Shown piece by piece: positions 31,478 to 40,014 of a stretch of DNA of 64,000 nt; positions within the stretch are counted from its first letter, which is position 1, and each line of letters begins with the position of its first letter. The DNA is from Rhizobium tibeticum (GTDB taxonomy: Bacteria; Pseudomonadota; Alphaproteobacteria; Rhizobiales; Rhizobiaceae). A program made the translations under genes and the position numbers. The stretch spans positions 1-64,000 of the forward strand of contig NZ_FOCV01000026.1 of NCBI RefSeq assembly GCF_900110205.1, written 5' to 3'. Under the pieces are notes generated by a model. The model saw only the letters and a program-made list of their open reading frames with translations, did no database searches and was not told where the DNA came from.

Positions 31478-33991
31478 GTGGACCAGATCGATTCCGAAGC
31501 CCGCGTTGTCCTGCCTGCGCCTTTCACCCGCTGGTTCGCGGAGAAAGGGTGGCGTCCACGTGCCCATCAGCTGGAATTGCTGGCCCGCGCCGAGGCCGGC
31601 GAAAGCACGCTGTTGATTGCGCCGACCGGCGCCGGCAAGACGCTCGCTGGCTTCCTGCCCTCGCTGACGGACCTGACCCGCCGCGGCAGGATCCCGCCGG
31701 GCTTTCCCTTCACCGGCATCCACACGCTCTACATCTCGCCGCTCAAGGCGCTCGCCGTCGACATCGAGCGGAATCTGATGAAGCCGGTAGAGGAGATGCG
31801 GCTGCCGGTGACGGTCGAGAACCGCACCGGCGACACACCGAACGCCAAGCGCCAGCGCCAGAAGCTGAGCCCGCCCGATATTCTGCTGACGACGCCCGAG
31901 CAGGTGGCCTTGCTGCTTGCCGATCGCGAGGCGGAGCGCTTCTTCAAAGACCTGAAATACGTCATCTTCGACGAGCTGCACTCGCTCGTCACCTCCAAGC
32001 GCGGCCACATGCTCTCGCTCGGCCTTGCCCGCCTGCGCCGGCTCGCCCCGTCTCTCCAGACGATCGGCCTTTCCGCCACCGTCGCCGAGCCGCTGGACCT
32101 GCAGAAATGGCTGGTCGCGCAACAAGAACGGGGCGAGGAGCGGCGCGCCGGGCTGGTGATCGTCGAGGGCGGCGCCAAACCTGATATATCGATCCTCTCC
32201 ACCGAGGAACATATCCCCTGGTCGGGTCATTCGGCGAAATACGCGATCCCCGATGTCTACCGGCAACTTCTCGAACACCGCACGACGCTGCTCTTCGTCA
32301 ATACCCGCTCGCAGGCCGAAACGCTGTTTCAGGAACTCTGGACGGTGAACGAGGAAAACCTGCCGATCGCGCTGCATCACGGCTCCCTCGATGTCGCACA
32401 GCGGCGAAAGGTGGAAGCTGCGATGGCGGCCAACCGGCTGCGCGCCGTCGTCGCCACTTCCACGCTCGACCTCGGCATCGACTGGGGCGATGTCGACCTC
32501 GTCGTGCATGTCGGCGCGCCGAAGGGTGCCTCGCGTCTTGCCCAGCGCATCGGTCGTGCTAACCACCGCATGGACGAGCCCTCGAAGGCGATCCTTGTGC
32601 CCGCCAATCGCTTCGAGGTGATGGAATGCCAGGCCGCACTCGACGCGAACTATATCGGCGCGCAGGACACCCCGCCGGTCGGCAGAGGCGCGCTTGATGC
32701 GCTCGCACAGCATGTGCTTGGTATGGCCTGCGCCGAGCCCTTCGACATGCTGGAACTTTACGACGAGATCAGGAGCGCCTCACCTTACGCCGATCTCTCC
32801 TGGGAGACCTTCGAGCGCGTCGTCGATTTTGTCGCGACGGGCGGCTATGCGTTGCGCACCTATGAGCGCTATGCCCGTATCCGCAAGACCAAGGAAGGCC
32901 GCTGGCGGGTCTCCAATCCACAGGTCGCCCAGCAATACCGGCTGAACCTCGGCACCATTGTCGAAAGCCCGATGCTCAATCTGCGCATGGTCAAGCGCGG
33001 CGAAGGCGGCCGGCTCGGCCGCGGCGGCGCGACGCTCGGAAAGGTCGAGGAATACTTCCTCGAACAGCTGTCGCCCGGCGATACCTTCATCTTCGCCGGC
33101 AAGGTGCTGCGCTTCGAGGGCATCCGCGAGAATGAGGCGCTCGCCTCGCAGGCCTTCTCAATGGATCCGAAGATCCCGTCCTATGCCGGCGGCAAGTTTC
33201 CGCTTTCCACCTATCTGGCCGATCAGGTGCGCTCGATGATCGCGGATCCGGAGCGCTGGAATCACCTGCCGGATCAGGTGCGGGACTGGCTGGCGATCCA
33301 GCAGGAAAAGTCGATTCTGCCGAAGCGCGACGAGCTACTGATCGAAACCTTCCCGCGCGGCAGCCGCTGCTACATGGTCATCTATCCCTTCGAGGGGCGA
33401 CTGGCACACCAGACGCTCGGCATGCTGCTGACCCGGCGATTGGAGCGCGCCGGCGCCAAACCGCTCGGCTTCGTCGCAACGGACTATTCGCTCGGCATCT
33501 GGGGCTTCGAGGACATGGGGCTGATGATCCGCAACGGAAGGCTCAGCCTCGCTGATCTCTTCGACGAAGACATGCTGGGCGATGATCTCGAAAGCTGGCT
33601 CGACGGTTCTTTCCTTTTGAAGCGTACCTTCCGCAATTGCGCCGTGATTGCAGGCTTGATCGAGCGCCGTCACCCGGGCAAGGAAAAGACCGGGCGGCAG
33701 GTCACGGTCTCGGCCGATTTGATTTACGACGTGCTGCGGACACACGAACCGGATCATATCCTGCTGCGGGCGACGCGGCAGGATGCCGCAAGCGGGCTTT
33801 TGGATATTTCCCGGCTTGGCGATATGCTGAGGCGAATCAAGGGTCACATCACGCATCGCGCGTTGGACCATATCTCGCCGCTAGCGGTGCCAGTCATGCT
33901 GGAGATCGGCAAGGAGCCGGTGCATGGCGAGGCTCACGACGCGGTGCTGGCCGAAGCCGCCGACGACCTGATTGCCGAGGCGCTGGCCTAG
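31478..33991 (+). CDS. ligase-associated DEXH-box helicase (Lhr-type)
   Basis: A 837-residue superfamily-2 3'-5' DNA helicase; GTG start at 31478. The N-terminal RecA domain has LLIAPTGAGKTLAGF (Walker A, K54) and FDELHSL (DELH, from D165); the second shows VATSTLDLGIDWGDVDLVVHVGAPK and RIGRANHR. The winged-helix and Lhr core domains follow (about 440-830). In many bacteria this helicase is clustered with a metallophosphoesterase nuclease (PdeM), a second exonuclease and an ATP-dependent ligase. Here only PdeM accompanies it. Presumed role is DNA damage repair. Confidence 0.95.
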   Translation: MDQIDSEARVVLPAPFTRWFAEKGWRPRAHQLELLARAEAGESTLLIAPTGAGKTLAGFLPSLTDLTRRGRIPPGFPFTGIHTLYISPLKALAVDIERNLMKPVEEMRLPVTVENRTGDTPNAKRQRQKLSPPDILLTTPEQVALLLADREAERFFKDLKYVIFDELHSLVTSKRGHMLSLGLARLRRLAPSLQTIGLSATVAEPLDLQKWLVAQQERGEERRAGLVIVEGGAKPDISILSTEEHIPWSGHSAKYAIPDVYRQLLEHRTTLLFVNTRSQAETLFQELWTVNEENLPIALHHGSLDVAQRRKVEAAMAANRLRAVVATSTLDLGIDWGDVDLVVHVGAPKGASRLAQRIGRANHRMDEPSKAILVPANRFEVMECQAALDANYIGAQDTPPVGRGALDALAQHVLGMACAEPFDMLELYDEIRSASPYADLSWETFERVVDFVATGGYALRTYERYARIRKTKEGRWRVSNPQVAQQYRLNLGTIVESPMLNLRMVKRGEGGRLGRGGATLGKVEEYFLEQLSPGDTFIFAGKVLRFEGIRENEALASQAFSMDPKIPSYAGGKFPLSTYLADQVRSMIADPERWNHLPDQVRDWLAIQQEKSILPKRDELLIETFPRGSRCYMVIYPFEGRLAHQTLGMLLTRRLERAGAKPLGFVATDYSLGIWGFEDMGLMIRNGRLSLADLFDEDMLGDDLESWLDGSFLLKRTFRNCAVIAGLIERRHPGKEKTGRQVTVSADLIYDVLRTHEPDHILLRATRQDAASGLLDISRLGDMLRRIKGHITHRALDHISPLAVPVMLEIGKEPVHGEAHDAVLAEAADDLIAEALA

Positions 33992-34100
33992 AGAAAGTCC
34001 CGGAAAGGTTCGCGCCGGCTTACCATCCGGAATGAATGAGACGAAGAGATGAGCGTCTGCCTGAAGGTAGCGCTTCCATGACCAAGGACTGACAGGATTG

Positions 34101-34826
34101 ATGAACCGCCTGGCGCTCGCGCGTGAACTCAACGGACTGGCCGCGCTGCCAGGCGTCGAGACGTCTGTGCATGGCGTTGCTGCCGTTTGCGATCCGCTCG
34201 GCGCGCTCTACGTGCCCGATGCCGGTATCCTCGTCGTTTCCGACCTGCACCTCGAGAAGGGCGCGGCTTTTGCCCGTCGCGGCATGTTGCTGCCGCCCTA
34301 CGACACGCTGGCGACGCTGACAGTGCTTTCGGCCGTCATCAGCCGCTACGATCCGAAACTGGTTGTGTCGCTCGGCGACAATTTCCACGACCGCGTCGGC
34401 TCGGCGCATCTGCCCGAGGCGTTCCGCAGCCTGATATCGGAAATGGCCCGTGGCCGCGAATGGATTTGGATCAACGGCAACCACGATCCCGACGGGACCG
34501 TCGATCTGCCTGGCGCTTCCGTCGATGAAATGCATTACGGCGGCCTGACCTTTCGCCACGAGCCGAAGGGCGGCCTGCAAAAGGGCGAGATCGCCGGACA
34601 CCTGCATCCCGCCGCGACGGTGCGCCGCCGCGAAAAGTCGGTCCGCCGTCCGTGTTTCGCCACTGACGGCGCCCGCTTGCTGATGCCGGCTTTCGGCGTG
34701 ATGACCGGCGGCCTTGATCTTCGCCACAAGGCGATGAAGGGGCTGTTCGATCAGGCCTCGTTGATTGCCCACCTTCTTGGGCGTGACCGGATCTACTCCG
34801 TCAGGTTTGGCAACCTCGTGGGGTGA
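34101..34826 (+). CDS. pdeM: ligase-associated DNA damage response endonuclease PdeM
   Basis: Start ATG 34101 (MNRLALAREL, 241 residues); a TTG one codon earlier is less likely. It is a calcineurin-like phosphoesterase with all metal-binding motifs: VVSDLHLEKG (D48, H50), SLGDNFHD (D93), NGNHDP (N127, H128, D129) and GHLHP (H167, H169). PdeM members accompany Lhr-type helicases and are thought to be DNA nucleases acting with them in repair. The gap of about 110 bp and same strand support co-expression with the helicase. Confidence 0.92.
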   Translation: MNRLALARELNGLAALPGVETSVHGVAAVCDPLGALYVPDAGILVVSDLHLEKGAAFARRGMLLPPYDTLATLTVLSAVISRYDPKLVVSLGDNFHDRVGSAHLPEAFRSLISEMARGREWIWINGNHDPDGTVDLPGASVDEMHYGGLTFRHEPKGGLQKGEIAGHLHPAATVRRREKSVRRPCFATDGARLLMPAFGVMTGGLDLRHKAMKGLFDQASLIAHLLGRDRIYSVRFGNLVG

Positions 34827-34871
34827 GCGCCGCTATGCGGCAGGCGGGGAGCTATCCAGCCGTCTTTCGCC

Positions 34872-35102
34872 TTAGTCGCCGAAATAGTAGAGAGGCTGGC
34901 GTGTCAGCTCGCCGCGGCCGAGGTGACCGTAGACGTCCTTTCCCAGAATCCAGAACGAAATCGCCTGGGTCTTCATGCAGAAAATATAGTCGCCGGAAAT
35001 CCAGTGCTCTGCCTTGCTGCCGGAGAGCGGATAGAGATGGTCGCCAACCCCATACATGACCGCCCGGTGCGAGCTGTAATCGTATAAGTAGCGCTCTGCC
35101 AT
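34872..35102 (-). CDS. small protein, possible 4-fold beta-flower type
   Basis: A 76-residue protein beginning MAERYLYDYSSHRAVMYG with spaced aromatic/glycine motifs (HLYPLSGSKAEHWISGDYIF, FWILGKDVYGHLGRGE) that read as short beta repeats of about 12 residues. The pattern resembles the '4-fold beta flower' domain found in small bacterial proteins of unknown function; the assignment is by recollection of pattern, not by search. No signal peptide. It is followed by no partner gene on the same strand. Confidence 0.6.
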   Translation of the reverse strand: MAERYLYDYSSHRAVMYGVGDHLYPLSGSKAEHWISGDYIFCMKTQAISFWILGKDVYGHLGRGELTRQPLYYFGD

Positions 35103-35253
35103 CTATTCTCCTGATTCTATTTCAGAAAGAATCCCATGGGCGCGAATGTATTGTCAAACAATACTGTCGCCACATGCCGACCAACCCAAATTTGTTTCGT
35201 TCTTCAGCGTTGTATATGAATTCTACTAGGTTTTTTCGGTGCCTGCGAAGAAC

Positions 35254-35835
35254 TCAATTGCACTCCTGCAACTGCCGCTGATACGTCGTCGCCATGTTGG
35301 AAAAACGCTGCGCCGTCTTCTGTAGCTGCGCGTTCGAGCGCCAGTCGCCGCGCATGTAGCCTTTCGGGCCGGAATAGTAGGCGAGGTATAGACCGTAGGC
35401 ATCGTTCACGGGGATGCCCGTCATTTGGCTGTTTTGCGAATGGTACCAGCCGATGAAGTCGATGGCATCGGCGAAGTTGGTGCGGCGCGCGGCCCAGCTG
35501 CCGGTCGCGGATTGATAGTGATCCCAGGTGCCGTCGAGCGCTTGCGAATAGCCGTAGGCGGTGGACGGTCGCGTCCAGGGAATGAAGCCGAACAGCTTGG
35601 TGCGCGGCGGTCGCGCATAGGGTTGGAAGCCGGACTCGGTATACATCGTCGCCATCAGGATCGGGACCGGAACCCCATATTTGCGCTCCGTCTTTTCTGC
35701 CGCGCGCTGCCAGCTCGTAAACATCCCGTCGCGCTGCTCGAAGACGGCACAGATGTTTCGGGTCTGTCGGGGAGTCGTGGCGCAGCCGGCAACAAGTGCC
35801 AGAAGCACGAGGGCGAGGAAGGCACGGATACGCAT
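35254..35835 (-). CDS. lytic transglycosylase-like lipoprotein (SLT domain)
   Basis: A 193-residue protein with a lipoprotein signal (FLALVLLALVAGC, lipid-anchoring cysteine at 18). The body has a transglycosylase-type fold: RKYGVPVPILMATMYTESGFQPYARPPR with the candidate catalytic glutamate in YTESGF, STAYGYSQALDGTWDHYQ, FIGWYH and AYGLYLAYYSGPKGY. It should act on peptidoglycan in the periplasm, anchored to the outer membrane. It is monocistronic, with the small gene at 34872 downstream on the same strand. Close relatives are annotated as SLT-domain proteins; activity is not proven. Confidence 0.88.
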   Translation of the reverse strand: MRIRAFLALVLLALVAGCATTPRQTRNICAVFEQRDGMFTSWQRAAEKTERKYGVPVPILMATMYTESGFQPYARPPRTKLFGFIPWTRPSTAYGYSQALDGTWDHYQSATGSWAARRTNFADAIDFIGWYHSQNSQMTGIPVNDAYGLYLAYYSGPKGYMRGDWRSNAQLQKTAQRFSNMATTYQRQLQECN

Positions 35836-35944
35836 TACAGGGAACCTCTCGTTACCGAGAGATTACTAACTCGTAAATATTAACGAGCGGTTTTTAGACG
35901 AATGCGAGTTGCCACCGGTGAAATGGCGACGGTGCTCGCCCGAT

Positions 35945-36421
35945 CTATGGGAGCAATTTTCGCATCCGGAAATTGGCGAGCGCCTGTCCCCGCTTTTCGA
36001 CGCTTTGGCACGTCAGGACGACGAAACCTCGCCGTTGGAAGAAAGGCCTGGCCGTCAGGCTTGCTTCCGTAAAGATACGGCTGAGCCCGAGTGCCCGGGC
36101 TTCCGCTTCTATTGTCCGCAGCAGTGCAGTCGCCGCCCCGATCCCTTGATGGCCGGGATGCACGAACATCATGTCCAGATGCCCGTCGGACTCCAGATCG
36201 GCAAAGCCGATCGGCAGGTCTGCTGCCTCGGCAATCCAGGTCGGCCGGCTTGACCGGCGCTCCGCCCAGGCCTGCCGGTCGTCCACCTGCGCCCAGGCTT
36301 CTATCTGCGCCGGTGTATAGTCGTTGGACGCGACTTCGCGGATCGCCCGCAGGAAAATCTCCACCGTCGCATCGCAATCTGCCGGCGCGTAGCGTCGCAA
36401 AGTTACCATGGTCGCAAGCAT
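35945..36421 (-). CDS. GNAT-family N-acetyltransferase
   Basis: A 158-residue acetyl-CoA-dependent acyltransferase: VTLRRYAPADCDATVEIFLRAIREVASNDYTPAQIEAWA, then DMMFVHPGHQGIGAATALLRTIEAEARALG containing the acetyl-CoA pyrophosphate loop (Q/RxxGxG/A as HQGIGAA), and PFFQRRGFVV. The arrangement and IEAWA motif resemble YafP-like acetyltransferases. The start could be 36421 or the ATG four codons on (36409). Substrate unknown; the gene is monocistronic between unrelated genes. Confidence 0.88.
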   Translation of the reverse strand: MLATMVTLRRYAPADCDATVEIFLRAIREVASNDYTPAQIEAWAQVDDRQAWAERRSSRPTWIAEAADLPIGFADLESDGHLDMMFVHPGHQGIGAATALLRTIEAEARALGLSRIFTEASLTARPFFQRRGFVVLTCQSVEKRGQALANFRMRKLLP

Positions 36422-36615
36422 CCGTTTCGCTGTCTGGATGGTCTATACTCTTTGCGGCGAGCCGCAACGCGGGTCACCGGCTGATAGCCAAACTGCCTGG
36501 CCCGGAAGAGCTAAAGGAGCGCGTGTCGTGTCTTTTCCGCGGCACCGTCCCCGGTTGCGCTTGGCCTCAGGGCATTTATTCTGAGAAAATGCCTGGGCAG
36601 TTCGTGGAGTATTGA

Positions 36616-37686
36616 ATGTCGGCAGTGCCTTTCTCGAAGATCTCTTCGCCACTCAATGCGCTGCTGACCGCGATTGGTCTTTTGGCGGTGGCAACGCTTA
36701 CGACCCCCGATCTCGCCGGAGAGACGAGGCTCGTCGTGGAAGCAGTGCTTGCAGCAATCTGGGTCGTCTATGTGCTGCAGCTGAGTGGCACGCTTCTTGT
36801 GCGGCGTCGCAGTCGCGTATCGGGTGGGAACGCCGCCCTCCTGATCGACCTGCTGGCTGTTTTCGTCCCCATGGCGGCCTTCCTGTTGATCGCCTCGCGC
36901 GATCGGAGTCTGTATTGCGCCATCTGGCTCCTCAAGCCGCTGCGGGATTCGACGTTTTTCAGGCTGATGGCAAAGGTGGTTGCGAATGAGGCGCGCAATC
37001 TGCTTGGCGTGACATCTGTCTTCGGCATCGTTCTTTTTGGCGCTGCGTTGGCTGGTTATGTCATCGAGCGTGACGTCCAGCCGGATAAGTTCGGCAGCAT
37101 TCCGCAGGCGATGTGGTGGGCGGTTGTGACGCTGTCGACGACCGGCTACGGCGACGAGATCCCGCAAAGCCTGGCAGGCCGGGTTCTGGCCGGATTGGTG
37201 ATGATGAGCGGCATCGGCATTTTTGCGCTTTGGGCCGGTATCCTCGCCACCGGCTTCTACGAAGAGGTCCGTCGCCGGGACTTCGTTCGCAACTGGCAGC
37301 TGGTCGCCGCCGTGCCCCTGTTCCAGAAGCTTGGATCCGCGGCACTGATCGAGATCGTGCGGGCGCTGCGGCCGCGTATCGTGCCCACCGGTGCAGTGAT
37401 CTGCCGCAAAGGCGATGTTGGCGACCAGATGTTCTTCATCGTCGAAGGCAGGGTCAGTGTAGCGACGCCCGATCATCCGGTGGAACTTGGTACAGGAAGT
37501 TTTTTTGGCGAGATGGCGCTGATCAGCGGCGAACCGCGCTCAGCGACCGTCAGCGCAGCAACCGAGGTTTCCCTGCTGTCGCTCTATGCGGTTGACTTCC
37601 AGATGTTGTCGAGCAGCAGTCCCGAGATTGCGGAGATCATCCGCAAGACGGCACTCGAGCGACGGGGAGGCATACCAAAGAGCTGA
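36616..37686 (+). CDS. cyclic-nucleotide-gated potassium channel, MlotiK1-like
   Basis: A 356-residue six-helix K+ channel with a C-terminal cyclic-nucleotide-binding domain. It resembles the structurally known MlotiK1 (MloK1) channel of Mesorhizobium along its whole length. The selectivity filter TTGYGD spans residues 175-180 after the pore helix AMWWAVVTLS. The S4-S5 region (WLLKPLRDSTFF) has few arginines, so it is not voltage-gated in the usual sense. The C-linker is short (ATGFYEEVRRRDFVRNWQ), and the CNBD's phosphate-binding cassette FFGEMALISGEPRSATV has R308, matching the ligand-contacting arginine of MlotiK1. It would open on cAMP binding. It is monocistronic. Confidence 0.93.
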   Translation: MSAVPFSKISSPLNALLTAIGLLAVATLTTPDLAGETRLVVEAVLAAIWVVYVLQLSGTLLVRRRSRVSGGNAALLIDLLAVFVPMAAFLLIASRDRSLYCAIWLLKPLRDSTFFRLMAKVVANEARNLLGVTSVFGIVLFGAALAGYVIERDVQPDKFGSIPQAMWWAVVTLSTTGYGDEIPQSLAGRVLAGLVMMSGIGIFALWAGILATGFYEEVRRRDFVRNWQLVAAVPLFQKLGSAALIEIVRALRPRIVPTGAVICRKGDVGDQMFFIVEGRVSVATPDHPVELGTGSFFGEMALISGEPRSATVSAATEVSLLSLYAVDFQMLSSSSPEIAEIIRKTALERRGGIPKS

Positions 37687-37701
37687 TCCTGCGGCGGCCT
37701 C

Positions 37702-38052
37702 TCATCCGTTGACTTGTACATCCTGTTCCGGCCAGGGATTGATGCCATCGTGCCAGAGAAGCGTATCCAGCCAGAATCCAGCGGCATGGCGGGTATGAAA
37801 CAGACCGAAATGCCCGACCGATTCAAAGCCAAGCCTCTCTGGCGTCATCAAAACTTCTCTCCTGACGGCATTTCTGTCATAGCCAAGCGATCGGCGAATG
37901 GCTGGCACTGTGCCCAACTCGTCGTCGGAAAGGGCGACTGCAAGGATCGGCGCCCTGACGGCATCGAAACGGCTGACCACCAAGCGCGGATAAGACGTCT
38001 CCATCTTCGCGCGGCGGAAACTCCATTCGTTGGCGACCCGGCGGGTAAGTCC
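37702..38052 (-). pseudogene. C-terminal remnant of an alpha/beta hydrolase
   Basis: The minus-strand frame from the stop at 37702 to 38052 encodes EWSFRRAKMETSYPRLVVSR, then APILAVALSDDELGTVPAIRRSLGY and SVGHFGLFHTRH. This is the last third of a serine-hydrolase family protein: the strand carrying the acidic residue, then a GHFG-type histidine loop. The nucleophile and most of the fold are missing, and the frame ends upstream at the stop codon of the RibD-like gene. The DHFR-like gene therefore appears to have replaced the hydrolase's 5' part through rearrangement. Low chance of function. Confidence 0.72.
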
Positions 38053-38613
38053 TCAGCCTGCCTTGACCGGTTCGTATCGCAGGATCACCGCGCCGCCCTC
38101 AGTCGTCGTGCTGTCGAGCAGTTTCAGGGGAAGCTGCTGACTGGCCGGTTTGAAATGCGGATTGCCGCCGCCGAGGATAACCGGCACCAGGCAGATGCGG
38201 ATCTCGTCCACCAGCCCCGCTTTTAGCAGCGAGTCCGCGAGCTCTGCACTGCCGAAAATGAAGATCGTCTTGCCCGTCTCGGCCTTCAGCTTCTTCAATT
38301 CTGCGACAGGGTCGCTGACGACGCGCGTGTTGTTCCAGTTCGCCGCCGTCATCGTCTTTGATACCGCAATCTTAGCAATGTCGTTCATGTATGCCTTGAT
38401 CGTCTCTTCGCTCTCGGCTGTCGGCCAGTAGGCGGCCATACCCTCATATGTCTTGCGGCCGAAGACGAGCAGGTCGCCTTCCTCGCCAAACTGCTCGGCG
38501 TAGCGCTCCAGCTCGGGACCCCAGGCAAGATTGTGAAATTCGATATCCCACGGTTTCGTGCCTTCGAAATAACCGTCAAGCGTCATCAGATTCCAAACAA
38601 CAAGCTTCCTCAT
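38053..38613 (-). CDS. dihydrofolate-reductase-family (RibD C-terminal-like) protein
   Basis: Start ATG read from 38613 behind GAGGAGG (186 residues). The sequence MRKLVVWNLMTLDGYFEG, LLVFGRKTYEGMAAYWPT, IAVSKTMT and IFIFGSAELADSLLKAGLVDEIRICLVPVILGGG matches the YyaP/RibD_C family, an NADPH-binding fold shared with dihydrofolate reductase. Most members are of unknown substrate and are not true DHFRs. The gene is divergent from an HxlR regulator with about 95 bp between the starts, a frequent pairing, so it is probably that regulator's target. Confidence 0.9.
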   Translation of the reverse strand: MRKLVVWNLMTLDGYFEGTKPWDIEFHNLAWGPELERYAEQFGEEGDLLVFGRKTYEGMAAYWPTAESEETIKAYMNDIAKIAVSKTMTAANWNNTRVVSDPVAELKKLKAETGKTIFIFGSAELADSLLKAGLVDEIRICLVPVILGGGNPHFKPASQQLPLKLLDSTTTEGGAVILRYEPVKAG

Positions 38614-38635
38614 GGATTCGTCCTCCTCGAAACTG

Positions 38636-38650
38636 ATTGCAATTAGCAAT
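38636..38650. promoter_or_regulatory. candidate HxlR operator
   Basis: ATTGC (38636-38640) and GCAAT (38646-38650) form an exact inverted repeat around AATTA, in the short divergent region between the RibD-like gene and the HxlR gene. Position between the two starts fits an operator for the regulator. Confidence 0.45.
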
Positions 38651-38707
38651 TGGTTGAAAGCTAGATTGACTGGTGGCAAAATGCAAGCAGTTTATTTGGA
38701 GGAACTA

Positions 38708-39280
38708 ATGGACGATGCTTACCGCTCCGGCTGCCCGATCAATCTGACGCTGGAAGTGCTCGGCGATCGCTGGAGCCTGCTCGTCATTCGCGACATCATG
38801 TTCGGCAATCGGCGCCACTTCCGCGAATTGCTGCAGCATTCCGAAGAGCGGATTGCGTCGAATATCCTGGCCGACCGCCTACGTCGCCTGGTTGACAGAG
38901 GCTTGCTGACGCGTGAGGTCGATCCGACGCACAAGCAGAAGGCAATCTACAGTCTGACGGAAATGGCGATCCAGCTGGTGCCGATCTTCGCGCATATGGG
39001 TGCCTGGGGCCGCAGGCATCTTCCGGTTTCCGAGGAGCTCTCCATTCGGGCCGAGCTTCTGGAGACCGGAGGTGCGGAACTCTGGGAGGAATTCATGGAC
39101 GAGTTGCGCGCCACGCATTGCGGCAAGAAGCTGCCTGCTGGAACGACGTCGGTGCTCGCACGCCTGACCGAAGCCTATTTCGATGTCGTCGCCCGAAATC
39201 GGCATGATCAATCCTTGCGGAACACCACGCTGGCGCCCCAGCCCGTGACGAGCGCGAGGAAGACGGAGAGCAAGCCATAG
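38708..39280 (+). CDS. HxlR-family transcriptional regulator
   Basis: Start ATG 38708 (MDDAYRSGCPINLTLEVLGD), 4 bp after GGAGGA (38698-38703); ATGs further upstream lack such a site. The 190-residue protein is an HxlR winged helix: SGCPINLTLEVLGDRWSLLVIRDIMFGNRRHFRELLQ, EERIASNILADRLRRLVDRGLLTREVDPTHKQKAIYSLT. The cysteine in GCP matches the redox- or aldehyde-sensing cysteine of the family. The C-terminal extension (about 110-190) is longer than usual and overlaps the convergent TIGR02186 gene by 73 bp. Divergent from its probable target. Confidence 0.9.
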   Translation: MDDAYRSGCPINLTLEVLGDRWSLLVIRDIMFGNRRHFRELLQHSEERIASNILADRLRRLVDRGLLTREVDPTHKQKAIYSLTEMAIQLVPIFAHMGAWGRRHLPVSEELSIRAELLETGGAELWEEFMDELRATHCGKKLPAGTTSVLARLTEAYFDVVARNRHDQSLRNTTLAPQPVTSARKTESKP

Positions 39281-40014
39281 GCGATCGGCTGGGCGTGCGC
39301 CGCGTCGGTAATCATCTGCTCGATCCCTGTCTTGATGACACGCAGCGGAACGGACTTCTCGGTGACGAAGCTGCCGCTCTTGAAGAGATAGGCGCGCACG
39401 GTGTGCACGCCGTTCGGAATGTTTGCCGGCAACCGCAGGCTTGCCTTGAACAGGCTGGAGCTTACGAAACGCACGCCGCTCGGGTCGCGATCATAGAGGC
39501 CGCCGTTCTCCTGCAGCCGGCGAAAGGCCTGCCGGAACTCGCCGAGATTGCTGGCATCGCCGACGAAGCCGACCGGCGTCAGCGGAATGTGATCGATCCC
39601 GATTCCCCTGTCCGTAAGGTCGAGCGGCGTGGTGATGTCATCCAGCATGCGCGAACTCGACATGGAATAGGAGTGCGGCACCGCCTCGAAGGTCATCGAG
39701 CGCGTATTGATCCAGATGCCGAACACGCGCTCCTTCCGGCGCACGGTTGCGTCTTCGCGCGGCCCCTCAAGAACGACCACCACATCATACTGGCCAATCG
39801 CCAGCAGCAAGCTGTCGGTGTTGGTCACGGCCCCGAAAATCGTCAGGTCTGCGCCGCGAAAATCCGAGGTGATGGCGATTTCGCTGGTGGACGTGCCGAT
39901 CTCAAGTCCTTCGGCCGTCGTTTGGCTCGCCTGGCCCGGGAGCAGCATTTGCGCGGTCGCGACACCAGGCAGCATCATCGCGCAAAATAGCAGAGCAGCG
40001 AGGAAGCGGCGCAT
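39208..40014 (-). CDS. TIGR02186-family protein, partner of TauE/SafE
   Basis: Start ATG read from 40014, overlapping the TauE stop (TGATG), so coupled. The 268-residue protein has a signal peptide (FLAALLFCAMMLPGVATAQ), a large beta-rich periplasmic domain (EGLEIGTSTSEIAITSDFRGADLTIFGAVTN, VVVVLEGPREDATVRRKERVFGIWIN) and one C-terminal membrane helix (AYGLLSVFLALVTGWGASVVF). This family is found next to sulfite exporter genes in alphaproteobacteria, so it is probably an auxiliary subunit. A frame further upstream exists but runs antisense through the TauE reading and is spurious. Confidence 0.88.
   Translation of the reverse strand: MRRFLAALLFCAMMLPGVATAQMLLPGQASQTTAEGLEIGTSTSEIAITSDFRGADLTIFGAVTNTDSLLLAIGQYDVVVVLEGPREDATVRRKERVFGIWINTRSMTFEAVPHSYSMSSSRMLDDITTPLDLTDRGIGIDHIPLTPVGFVGDASNLGEFRQAFRRLQENGGLYDRDPSGVRFVSSSLFKASLRLPANIPNGVHTVRAYLFKSGSFVTEKSVPLRVIKTGIEQMITDAAHAQPIAYGLLSVFLALVTGWGASVVFRKD

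Noticed and set aside
31430..32713. 427-codon open frame on the minus strand
   Set aside because: It lies wholly antisense to the Lhr helicase, whose motifs are unmistakable; such long shadows are expected in GC-rich genes with strong codon bias.
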